In this document: positions 1 through 9,237 of the stretch, piece by piece
How positions within the stretch are numbered: the first letter of the stretch is position 1
How the letters are laid out: each line of letters opens with the position of its first letter
Source of the DNA: Thoreauomyces humboldtii
Taxonomy: Eukaryota; Chytridiomycota; Chytridiomycetes; Spizellomycetales; Powellomycetaceae
NCBI GenBank assembly: GCA_027596035.1
Contig: JADGJA010000760.1
Coordinates: 1 to 11,145, forward strand
Direction of reading: 5' to 3'
Length of the DNA: 11,145 bases
Notes under the pieces: model-generated
What the model saw: the letters and a program-made list of their open reading frames with translations, nothing else
What the model was told of the DNA's origin: nothing
The model's database searches: none
Position numbers and translations under genes: made by a program

Positions 1-225
1 GGAATGGAGCTAGAGAGGATGTGGGAGGGGAAAGAGGAAGTTCCCTGGACGCTGAGCGTACAGTACATGGAAGTGCTATGCGGAGAAGTCGCTCTGTCCA
101 AATTTGGCGTTGATGAAGTTTGCGCGTAAATCTTTTACGACTTTCCGCCACCAAGGACCAGCTACCTAGATTAAATAACCTCCTTATATACTCCTTCTTA
201 TCTGCTCTTCGCCAAGCAGTTCACC
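1..225. other. 5' flank of the surface-protein gene
   Basis: No supportable gene lies here. The left part is purine-rich on the + strand; the right part is pyrimidine-rich and AT-richer and runs up to the start codon at 226. I read it as promoter and 5' UTR of the following gene, possibly with the end of an unseen neighbour at the far left. Confidence 0.5.
184..191 (+). promoter_or_regulatory. Possible TATA box
   Basis: A TTATATAC string sits about 35-40 bases before the ATG at 226 in an AT-rich, pyrimidine-rich stretch. If it is a TATA box the 5' UTR would be very short, so it may only be compositional. No mapped transcript start is available. Confidence 0.3.
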
Positions 226-1086
226 ATGAAGTTCAACTCAGTCTTTGTTCTTGCTCTCGCAGGAACTGTCGCGGCCCAGTTTCCTGGCGTCGCAATGTCA
301 GGCATTTCCATGCCTGAGGCAGCGTTCGGAGCGTACGCTCAACAGATACAAACTGACTGTGAGTCACTTGCTTTGGCATCTACGTCGGGAGGCGATGCTT
401 GTTATTCAATCCCTAGTCCCTGAATCACAGACAACGCTCTTCCAAATCCCAATGCGATGGTGACGAAGGCGGTGCAGGATCTTGTATCTGTAGCTGGTCA
501 CGGGCCGGTGGATGTGAATGCGGTGACTTACCTGGCTGAGGTGAGAGCAGGACCCTGATCCCGGAGCCGTGGCTCGCCTGCTGGGAGACTGACGTGATCT
601 TTTTACAACTAGCGTCTTGCTGCCGTGTTGCCTCAAGGTGTTGCCTCGCCACTTGCGAGCGACGCGATGCAGCTTCAGTCTGCAGGGGCCGATTCGAAGA
701 ACGGACAACCAATACCCGTGCCGACCCCCTTTCTCGCAATTGTAACGCTTGGAGGCACCATCTCGGCCACGGCCATCGGGGGCATCAACCCGGCAACGAC
801 CATCCCCGCCGCGACCATACAAACGCAGACCGCCGCACAGACGGTCTGGTCGACGACTATCATCAGCGGGACGCCTACGAGCGTGCCGGTAGCGAAGAGA
901 ACTTCCGTTTCTACGACCTCGAGGGGGGCAGCTCAAACGAGCGCTTCGTTTGCGCTGCCCTTCCAGCCCACAGCTGCCGCAAGTGCAGCCCTCTCGACTC
1001 GATCGAAAGTTTGGAATGGGCGAGGGGTTTTACTCGTCGTGATTGCTGCTGCACTTGCGGCAGTTGCTGGTACTTGTGTAGTATAG
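226..1086 (+). CDS. Secreted Ser/Thr-rich protein, probably GPI-anchored
   Basis: I do not recognise the family. Three exons are proposed: 226-358, 431-540 and 613-1086, with 72-nt introns beginning GTGAGT and GTGAGA and ending in CAG and TAG; reading phase closes and gives 238 residues. Residues 1-17 form a signal peptide (Lys2, a hydrophobic core, then V-A-A before Gln18). Residues 18-105 are alanine-rich and mildly helical. Residues 120-205 are rich in Thr, Ser, Ala and Pro, as in O-glycosylated wall or surface proteins. The end is a hydrophobic run of about 20 residues after W-N-G-R-G, finishing T-C-V-V, which fits a GPI-attachment signal; a single transmembrane anchor is the alternative. 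The predicted mature chain has almost no cysteine, so it is neither a hydrophobin nor a typical cysteine-rich effector. A cell-wall or plasma-membrane location is inferred; no enzymatic motif is visible. Confidence 0.7.
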
Positions 1087-1565
1087 TTCCAGGACGTTGC
1101 CCGTGTATAGAAGATCGATAGAGAGACATTGAGGACATCCATGACGGCCATCAGCCATCTCAAACTCTCGACCGTATGAGACAATTTCGAGGTTTGGATC
1201 CAAGCGGCCTTCGAGCCGGCCTGCTTCCAAGGTGATGCTCATGGGGTTTGCCGGTCTGTCGAACCTGCGTTCTCGGACAAAGCCAGGTTCTCGGACACTT
1301 TTGGCCGGACCCTCGATCGCTCAACCCTCGTCGATTCAATCTAAACTAGCTCCATCACGGACTTGTCCTTCCCTCTCTGTCAACAGTTTGCGTCTGATCT
1401 GTTGTCTTTGCGTGCGCTCGTGGTAAGTGCCTCGGCGCTGCACATCGCCCGGGGTCCACGACCGATTCTAGAGCTCGACGAGAGGTTGCGCCGTCAACTT
1501 GCACTGCTGCCATCGCTTCTCATCGATTTTACCCTTCAGATCCTTAGCCCATAACGATCAGCACG
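1087..1565. other. Intergenic region upstream of the Rsc9-like gene
   Basis: This 479-bp gap lies between two genes in the same direction. Short open frames exist on both strands, but none has a recognisable domain, a plausible splice continuation or coding-like composition. The right half (about 1340-1550) is pyrimidine-rich, as in fungal promoters and 5' UTRs. It most likely holds the 3' UTR of the surface-protein gene and the promoter of the Rsc9-like gene. No defined binding site can be supported. Confidence 0.55.
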
Positions 1566-4448
1566 ATGTCAGAGATGGGTTCCACCGCTGCCTCACCAGA
1601 GATTGGCTCTGGTTCTCCTGGGAAACGTCGACAACAAAGGTCTCGAGCCGAGTCGGAGGACATCGTGATGCGGGGTCCCGATTACGACGCATTTATCAAA
1701 GACTTGGAGGCGTTCAATCTGCCACTGGGGTAACCTACCTCCCAGAACCTGAGTCACGTTAGGTTTTCCTGATTCGAATTCATGAACCTATCAAAGGGTC
1801 ACTCTGCAGAAAGAACCGATCATGGGAGGAAAGCGGCTCGACCTACACGTAATCTATACACGGGTTCTCGAGGCTGGCGGATATGAGGCGGTATGAGGAC
1901 GCGATGTGGGTAGTTTGCAGACGGGCATGTGCTGAACAAACACTTAGGTCACATCTGCACGTGGATGGAAACGGATCACGGACCCCTTCAACCTCCCAAC
2001 AACTTGTACGAACAGCGCCTTCATTGTCAAGCAGCTTTACCAAAAGTACCTTTACAACTACGAGCAGTTCCATGTCCATGGCAAATCCAAGCAGTCCTTA
2101 TTGGAAGAGCCTCGAGCATTTGATCAGACGTCGAACGGAGCTGCGGATGAGTCGACTCCCAATTCACCAGAATTAAAGCCAGAAATGTTAGCCGCGACCG
2201 ACCAAAGTGCGCGCACCAACGCGGCGACCACAACATCGAAACCGGCACTTGCCGCTCCCAATCCTCCGCAAATGCCCGCCACACCAGCTATTGTGGCCAA
2301 CCCCACATATGTCCGAGTAGCACCACCGCCGGTCCCTTCAACAGCTCCCATGTCCATTCCTGCCTACGTATCCATACCAAACCCCGCTCCACGCATGCAT
2401 ATTCTGAACCCCCCTCCGGCAATAATAAGTCAGATACCGACAGGTGTTCCGCGTCCGTACAACCCCTCGTCTTCCTCAACTCCCTCAAACGTCCGCCCGT
2501 TTGGTTAGTAAACATTTTTCTGAAACCTTTGATGAGATTGAGCTAATTAATTTCTGGTTGTGTCTTTCAGTTCCCCATGATTCAGTTCACAAACGATTGC
2601 GACAAATGGCCGAGGCAAATATTAATGCTCAACAGCGAGCCGCACCACAACCCGCACCTCCGAAACCACAGTACGCACCTCGATCCAATCTCGTTGCAGT
2701 CAACCCAGATGACGACGGTAGAGATGGTACAATCACCATTTTCCCATCACCTCATTTGTTACCTTCCGCTTAAATCTTACGGGTTCTCTACAGAAAAGTA
2801 CCTGCATGGCGCATGGCAGAATCGATTGATGCTGGCCATTGCGTCCAAGCTTCCGAATGAGGTAGACTGGGCTTTCTCCAAGCTCATAAAACTATCCTTT
2901 AGCAAAAACTTCTATCTCGGAATCCTGCCAAACATCCTGGACGAGATACTCGACCACGCTTCAGCTTTGTTCGAAAATATCGAGATCATTCGAGAAAACG
3001 GTTTTATCGAAGCCCGCTTGAAGCCGAGGGGCAAGCTGGCCGACGCTAGCGGACTGAACAGCAGCGATACGCACGACACCATGGAGCGGGTGCTGCAGGT
3101 CTTGCACATCCTGCGAAATCTGTCCTTTTGGCCGGACAACGCTGTCTTTCTTGTCAGAAACCACCTCTTTCTGACGTACGTTGCTAAAGGCGCAGCCCTG
3201 TCCGCCGATAGTCCGTACCTCGAGATCAAGCATTACTGTGTGGATCTTTTGGACAACTTGTCGCCCTATATGGCGCTGCAGGGCAAAGACGACTTTTTCC
3301 TAGCCATTCTACGACAGATGGTGATGGGCGATGATCGCGCTCTCATCATATCGTCTGCACAGACACTCACTCGGTTTTGTACTAGCGAGATCAACGGCAA
3401 AACGTTCCTGGAGGCCGACAACACGGATCTGGTTCTCCGATTCCTGCAGCTTCTGCTGGTGCCCGACGAGCCACTAGTCACGGCGGTTCTGGACTTCTTC
3501 TACGAGTTTTCTAGTCTGAGCAACGAAGCTAGTACTCTCCTCGCCGATGCAGCGGGCTACAACGTCCTGAAACTTCTGACGAAGTTCCTAGGGTGGCAAA
3601 GTCTCTCCCGAAAGCGGCCGTTGCCGGAGGACGGTCCGCCTACCATGACGCCTTTCCTATCGTCATCAGCGGGTTCAACACAAAGACGGATGTCCACGAT
3701 CCTTCCTCCAGAATTCATGAATACGCCAGTGCCGGGAACGCCTGGCAATTCAAACTCCATAACCAATGGAATACCCCCTCGGGAAGTTCCTCTGCCAACT
3801 GCTGCATCTGGCGTTCTGCCTGCTGGGATGTCTTTGGAAAGCGCCCCAATGGAAGGCGTGGAAATTGCGGTTGCCCCTCACCCTGATGCTGAGAACGCGA
3901 TGGAGCTCTCGCAAACCTACGCGGATAGTGTGCCGCAAGAACCCTCTACTGTTATCTGCTGCTGGCGGGTCGGTGGCACACCAGGCGCGGCGCAACTATG
4001 CTACGCAACCTTCCATATACGAGCGGACCTGGTCGCCCATCTCGAGTCGACTCACCTGATGGACCGGACGCAGCTCGACGGATGCCAATGGCAGGACTGC
4101 GCGCGCGGTCGAGGGAACGGTTGGCCGTTCGGTCGCCTTCTAAAACATATCGTTACCCACCTGGACGTGTCGTCCGCGGGTTCCGCGTCCACGTCCTCGC
4201 AACACTCGGCTCCCGCTCCCGCTCGCACCGGCCCCACCTTTGCTGACACGCTCCAGGTCACCGCTCAGACGGACGAACTCAGAGGCATCCCTCTCACAGC
4301 GATGCTGGTCCTGAGGAACCTCGCTCGCGTCCCTGGAAACCATGCCCTGTTCGCGCCGGTCGAGCCGGCATTGGTGATGAAGATGTGCAACGAGGCTAAG
4401 TTCTCCAAGGGCTTGGCGGGTGTTCTAGGGGAACTTGCAAGAACCTGA
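1566..4448 (+). CDS. rsc9: Rsc9/ARID2-type chromatin-remodelling complex subunit (ARID + armadillo + C2H2)
   Basis: Proposed exons are 1566-1729, 1797-1890, 1948-2503, 2571-2726 and 2794-4448 (874 residues). Residues 1-36 are a basic/acidic tail. An ARID DNA-binding domain spans about 38-128 (Y-D-A-F start, G-G-K-R-L-D-L strand, E-A-G-G-Y-E-A-V, W-K-R-I, then L-Y-Q-K-Y-L). Residues 135-320 are a low-complexity Pro/Ala/Ser/Thr linker. Residues 325-590 are helical repeats of armadillo type, followed by a disordered stretch. Two C2H2-like fingers follow: Cys713/Cys726 with His739/His744, and Cys754/Cys759 with His775/His779. A last helical block is at 816-874. This order matches Rsc9 of yeast RSC and ARID2 of animal PBAF, nuclear scaffold subunits of SWI/SNF remodellers. 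Length lies between yeast Rsc9 (about 580) and human ARID2 (about 1,800). The ATG was chosen because it gives a short N-tail directly before the ARID. The 3' end of exon 4 is ambiguous (donor after 2717 or after 2726, both in frame). Confidence 0.88.
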
Positions 4449-4576
4449 GATTTTTCTCAACATTTGATACATGCGTTCTCATAAATACTGCGGCGAAGGC
4501 CGACTTTTTCCGATGATCGAGATGTGGACTGTGCTACATGTATCGCACCAGCAACGTTTTCGTATCTACTGTCAAT
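4449..4576. other. Convergent 3' intergenic region (Rsc9-like / LETM1)
   Basis: Only 128 bp separate the stop of the Rsc9-like gene (TGA, 4446-4448) from the LETM1 stop on the other strand (TAG, plus-strand 4577-4579). The 3' UTRs must be very short or overlap as antisense transcripts. No AATAAA signal is visible on either strand. Confidence 0.6.
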
Positions 4577-5949
4577 CTACACCCGGCTATGTATGTTCAG
4601 GGCTCGCGCAGCGAGCACCATGCTGGCCATCGAGGCAACGTCCTCGGCGGGGATTACGGTGGGGACCGGTGCGCGATGGTCCGCGCGTTTGGCGGCGGCG
4701 CGAGATCGCAGAAGGATCGCGTCGCTGACAACTTTGGTAAACTTTAGATGTCGGGATAGCTGACCCCGAAGTTGAATAGGTGTTTGATTCGTGAGGTGTA
4801 TGAAGCCTGGTGGTGTGGCGATCCGTGCTTTAGGTCCAGAGGTTGCTAGCCGATGTCCAGAGGTACTCAAAAGTACTCACCTCTCTCCTCAAGGGCTTCC
4901 AGCAGCTCGTACTCCGTCAACGCATTGACTCCCTCGGCTCTCAAGAGTCCATCGTCCTTCAGTATCCAGTCGATCCAAGCAAACAGCCTCGCTTGCGGTG
5001 CGACGATCGGTGCCGCGATGCCGACGAAACGGTTGAAGCTTCTGAGGGCCGGCTTCGGTAGGTCGATGATGTTGGCGTGATCTCGCAGGAGCAGCTGGAG
5101 GGAGACCAGGTCGCTCTCCGTGGCGCGGGCTGGATGGGCGAGAAGGGTGTTCCATCGGCGGAGGAGAAGCTCGGCTTGCGAGCCACCTGCCGAAGACACG
5201 GAGGCTGTCAGAGCGGCGGTGAGATCGGCGAGGAGAGTGGGTGCGAGGGCGGTGCGTTTCCTTTCGAGAACCTGCATCTTCTTTGTCTGGAATACGTGTA
5301 AGTGGGTGGCCCGTCGTTACGGGACCGAAGGCAAGACATGGAATCCGGTTGTCTCACCAGGAACTCATCGGTCACAAAGACGCTAGGCATGAACCCCGGA
5401 GCGATTCGGAACAGATGCGGAAGGAGGGGAACCGCGAAAGGCACAGCGAGGAAGATGGCGGCCGGAAACACGCGGACGAGATCCTTCTTGTTTCGCTGGA
5501 TGTGCTTGATGTCGAGCCGCGATGTGACGGGCTTGTTCTTCTGTCGGTTGTCAACCCACATCTGGATCGACTTTTGCGATCCGTTGAACAGGAGACCTAG
5601 TCCAGACGCAAGGAGCATTGTAGGTTTCGCAAAGTGATCGGAGAACCATCGACCCACCCCGGACGCCGCTGGTGGGTTGGCGGACAGCGTCGCGTCTAGA
5701 GAACTGTTTGCGGCATGTTTCGATGCAGGAGGATTTGGTTGGGCTGTAGATGTGGCCTTTTGGTTTGCGGGAGTGGAAAGAGTTATGAGCCGGTGGGGGA
5801 TAGCTGGTAGGACCTTCCGAAAGCCCGAGACTCACCTGAGTTGACGCAGCTCTTACTGCCGGTGATGGAAGTGGGCGTGACAAGATGCGCCGCGTACATG
5901 TACCGACGATGGTGATGTCATGTGGCATCCTGGAAACCATGAAGGGCAT
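4577..5949 (-). CDS. LETM1-domain mitochondrial inner-membrane protein (short fungal form)
   Basis: Exons read on the minus strand as 5949-5836, 5756-5358, 5286-4881 and 4827-4577, giving 389 residues with phase closed throughout. The LETM1 signature is clear: a membrane segment at about 134-154 (V-F-P-A-A-I-F-L-A-V-P-F-A), then L-L-P-H-L-F, a proline-ending M-P-S-V-F-V loop, and the soluble ribosome-binding-like domain with L-R-S-F-N-R-F, D-D-G-L-L-R-A-E-G-V and L-L-E-A-L-E-E-R before the last intron. The final exon supplies the L-R-G-Q-L-S-R-H-L helix and an A-I-L-L-R-S segment. LETM1/Mdm38 proteins sit in the inner membrane and affect K+/H+ exchange, mitoribosome association and protein insertion. 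At 389 residues, without EF hands or long coiled coils, it resembles short LETM1-like (LETMD1/Ylh47-type) members rather than full LETM1. The N-terminus is uncertain: a different first exon would give a more typical presequence (see findings). Confidence 0.87.
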
Positions 5950-6201
5950 TGACCGTTGCTGGGGGGTTGGAACTTGGAAGCCTGGAGGCGAGCGTGGTGA
6001 AGGAGAGGGCGGGGGAAACTGAACGGAAGAAGTCGCGATGTGAACATGAAGTACGTGCGCCACACACGTCCGAACTGGTCCGACTGGAAGCTCAGGTCGA
6101 ACTTGACCACCACACATCCATTCAGGCAATCTACAAGACAAGGATACCGTCCTTCTCTGACGGCAACTCTCCGCAATCACGCATCAGCACTCGTCAACAT
6201 C
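5950..6201. promoter_or_regulatory. Shared divergent promoter of the LETM1 and RPA1 genes
   Basis: The two ATGs point away from each other across about 252 bp (about 154 bp if the alternative LETM1 start at 6047 is used). Both core promoters must lie here. A G-rich box (GGGCGGGGGAAAC) occurs at 6007-6019 and resembles a GC box. No TATA element and no exact ACGCGT (MCB) cell-cycle element is visible. Co-regulation is inferred from arrangement only. Confidence 0.55.
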
Positions 6202-8943
6202 ATGAGCATCAGTCTTACAACGGGCTGCATGCTCTCCATCTGGCAGGACCCCCAAAACTACCAGCAGGGGGACCATCCCAACGAGGATCCCCTCGTGCAG
6301 GTCCTCAACGTCAAGGAGGTGTCCAGCGCTGAGCCCAAGCGTTACAGGTACGTCTCAGCCCTGTATTGAACCTTCCAGGCCTGTTCTGATATATGTATGG
6401 AACCGGCTCTTGTACGTAGGTTCATCATCTCGGACGGAGTGCACTACATGCAAGGTAAGGGAGCGGAACTTGCTCCTCCGACCACAAAATGTCGAAAGTT
6501 TGTTTATCGAACATATCTCTAGCCATGCTCGCTACTCAGCTCAACGAGATCGTCCCAACGATAAAGAAGAACTGTATCATCAAGCTTCGTCACTACATAT
6601 GCAATAACGTCTCAAACAAACGGTCAGTCCCGATGTCTCGGGTTCGGGTTCAGGGAAGGGCAGCCCATCGGATGCTAACCTTTGTCCTTTTTTAGCATCA
6701 TGATCATCCTCAAAGCGGAGGTGATGACCCCATTTGTCGAGACCACCCCAAAGTATGGTGCTCCTGTACCTCTTGGCATGGGCGACGCAGCCAACGCCGC
6801 TCCTGCTGCCGCCGCTGCAACCACACCCGTGCAGAACACGTACTCGGCCCCTGGTCAACAAGGACAGCAGCAGCAGCAGCAGCAGCCACAACAGCAACAA
6901 CAAGGCGCTTACAACGGCCAGCAGAACCAGTACGGCAATCAGAACGCTTCCGGTTGGGGAAACCAGCAGCCGAACGGCTACAGCGGAAACAACTCCAATG
7001 CTAGTTCCAACATGCCTCCTCGAGGAGCGGGCGAGGTTCCCTCCGCAATCTTCCCGATCAAAAGCTTGAGTCCATACCAGAACAAGTGGGTGACAGCAAG
7101 ACTATCAGGCTCTTGGCAATCACATTGCTGACCCAGTCGTGATTCTGCTAGGTGGACGATCAAAGCGCGGGTTTTGAGCAAGTCGGACATTCGACACTGG
7201 GACAATGCTCGAGGCCGCGGAAAGCTCTTTTCTTGCACCTTCGTCGATGAGAGCGTAAGCTGCTGCAAGGGCGACATGCATTCCACTCTTGTATTTATTC
7301 GTCATTTTTAGGGGGAGATTCGTGCTACTGCCTTCAACGATGGTGTAGACAACTTCTACGATGCTCTTGTCGAGGGAAAGGTGAACAGAACGGCCTCACA
7401 ACAGCGTTCATGACTTGGACTAAATGGTTATGATAACGTAAACCATAGGTGTACTACGTTTCGAAGGCCCAAATCAAAGTGGCAAAGAAACAATTCTCGA
7501 ACGTGCAAAACGAATACGAAATGTCCATCGATCCCACAAGCCAGATCTCGGAGGTACTTGCTGTCAATTCACTAGCCAAAGGAGGGAAAGGCTTGACCTT
7601 TTTTGCTACCTTTAGTGCTTCGATACCGCAGACGTTCCCAATGTTCGATACAACTTCGTCGAGCTGAACAAGCTCGGGGAACTGGATGTCGACGCGGTGA
7701 TCGGTAATCTTTCGTTGTCAAATCCCGCATGTTCTGATCGATTGCCAAACTCACCCGTTCTGGTGTTCTTGCAGATGTGGTGGTAGTCGTCAAAGAATGC
7801 GGAGAGGTTGCCGAGCTTATCTCGAAAAACACGCAGAAGCCAGTAAGACTCTCCTCAGACCTGCATTCTTGATCAAAGAACTGACTCATAGCTTCCTTAG
7901 TATAAAAAACGTGATCTGACCGTGGTGGATCACACTGGGTGGGAAGTGCGAACCACGCTTTGGGGCAAGTCCGCCGAAACTTTTGAACACAGGGACAATC
8001 CCGTTCTTGCCATAAAAGGTATCAAGGTCGGGGACTTCCAAGGACGTACGTTATCGACACTCGGCACATCCTCTATCTCCATCAACCCGGATATCACCGA
8101 GAGTCACCACCTGCGGGGATGGTTCGACGAACAAGGACGCAATGCATCTTTCCAGTCTTACTCGAACTCATCTCCAGGCGGGATCGGCTCCTCGCGCGAT
8201 CCCGTCATCTGCGTGTCAGCCATCAAGGAACAGAATCTTGGACTGGGAGAGAAGCCGGATTACTTCATGCTCCGCGGAACCATCATTTTCATCCGCTCGG
8301 AGAACCCGTCGTACCCTGCGTGTCCTTCGGATAACTGCAACAAGAAGGTCGTAGAGACAGACAATGGATGGCGTTGCGAGAAGTGTGACATGATGTACCC
8401 TGCTCCCGTGCACCGGTAAGTCCAATGCCCCGCAGACCTCGGTGACCTGCAGTACGCTTATCCCTGATTCTTGTCTTGTAGGTATATCATGCAATTCAAT
8501 GTTAGCGATCACACCGGCCAGGTCTGGATGAACGGATTCAATGACATAGGAGAAAAGCTCTTCGGAAAGACAGCCAACGAGATCGTGGCTATGAAGGTGA
8601 AGCCCAAAACCAAAGAGTTTCTGCTTGTCTGAACGAAGACTTAACACACCAGTGTATCGTAGGAGAACGGCCAAACCGAAGAGTACGATCGCTTGTTTGC
8701 CGCGCCGCTTTTCCAACCCTACATTTTCAAGTGCCGCGCAAAGGCAGAGACATACCAGGTACGGAGAAAGTCATTTGTGAAGTTCGCTTGCGCCTCCCGA
8801 TTTCATTGTGATTCTTGTTCCCATGATAGGATGAGCAAAAGGTGAAGACTTCCTGCATCTCGTTTGAACCGGTGGATTATGCGAGCGCAACGGCACAACT
8901 GGCCGATCAAATCGAAGCCCTGAAACTTCGACCATCCCACTGA
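6202..8943 (+). CDS. rfa1: Replication protein A large subunit (RPA70/Rfa1)
   Basis: Thirteen exons: 6202-6347, 6420-6454, 6523-6622, 6696-7085, 7152-7254, 7312-7380, 7449-7553, 7616-7703, 7775-7842, 7901-8415, 8482-8596, 8663-8758 and 8830-8943, with introns of 57-73 nt. They join in phase to 647 residues, close to yeast (621) and human (616). The protein binds single-stranded DNA in replication, repair and checkpoint signalling, as the large subunit of a heterotrimer in the nucleus. Visible parts: N-terminal OB fold (about 1-115, with [18 protein letters not shown]); a Gln/Asn/Ala linker (about 130-208); DBD-A from about 212 ([13 protein letters not shown]); DBD-B (about 345-450, with T-L-W-G, V-L-A-I-K-G and L-R-G-W-F-D); and DBD-C from about 465, with a zinc ribbon of Cys509, Cys514, Cys527 and Cys530 (CX4C-X12-CX2C). 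The start is fixed by the family N-terminus (L-T-x-G near residue 5). Confidence 0.97.
6865..6903 (+). repeat. CAG/CAA trinucleotide tract in the RPA1 linker
   Basis: Seven perfect CAG codons (6865-6885) are followed by CCA and then CAA-CAG-CAA-CAA-CAA, encoding Q7-P-Q5 in the flexible linker between the N-terminal OB fold and DBD-A. The pure CAG part could vary in length by slippage; the CAA-interrupted part should be more stable. Confidence 0.95.
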
Positions 8944-9237
8944 GCATGGATGAACTCCGACCTCCCGACCTCGTCGTTTGGACAAGGGTGACGTCCCACC
9001 GCCAACTTCTCTACCTACACTCCCTTTTTTGTGATTTTTTCTGAATGCATACGCCACGTTGGCTTTTCCCTTTGTGGATTGAAGCCGCAGCCAGAGCACT
9101 CATGACGAAAGACTTTTTCGCCCTTAACGCGTGAAACCGTGTATTCCTGAACCGTAAAACAGCTTTGGAATTCACAGTGTCGGTAGCGACAGGGCCAAAC
9201 GGAGAGCTCGTGAGATACCAGAGTCCCGCTCGGTTGC
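8944..9237. other. Convergent 3' intergenic region (RPA1 / AP-2 mu)
   Basis: 294 bp lie between the RPA1 stop (TGA, 8941-8943) and the AP-2 mu stop on the other strand (plus-strand 9238-9240). Two T-rich runs at about 9023-9040 are the only low-complexity feature. No gene, tRNA or strong hairpin is evident; it should hold both 3' UTRs and poly(A) sites. Confidence 0.6.

Noticed and set aside
406..936. A 176-residue Arg-rich minus-strand open frame opposite the surface-protein gene
   Set aside because: Composition is that of an antisense shadow, with no domain, and the + strand has a signal peptide and phased introns in the same place.
1232..1762. Short plus-strand open frames between the surface-protein gene and the Rsc9-like gene
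   Set aside because: They are in frames other than the ARID exon, lack domains and have no convincing splice partners; at most they are upstream open frames.
4867..5277. The 136-residue minus-strand open frame as a complete separate gene
   Set aside because: It begins inside the LETM1 domain and stops just inside a canonical intron (GTGAGT at 4880); joining it to neighbouring exons gives a continuous LETM1 domain.
8216..8716. A 166-residue minus-strand open frame opposite RPA1
   Set aside because: It is antisense to the highly conserved DBD-C and zinc-ribbon exons of RPA1 and has no recognisable domain.
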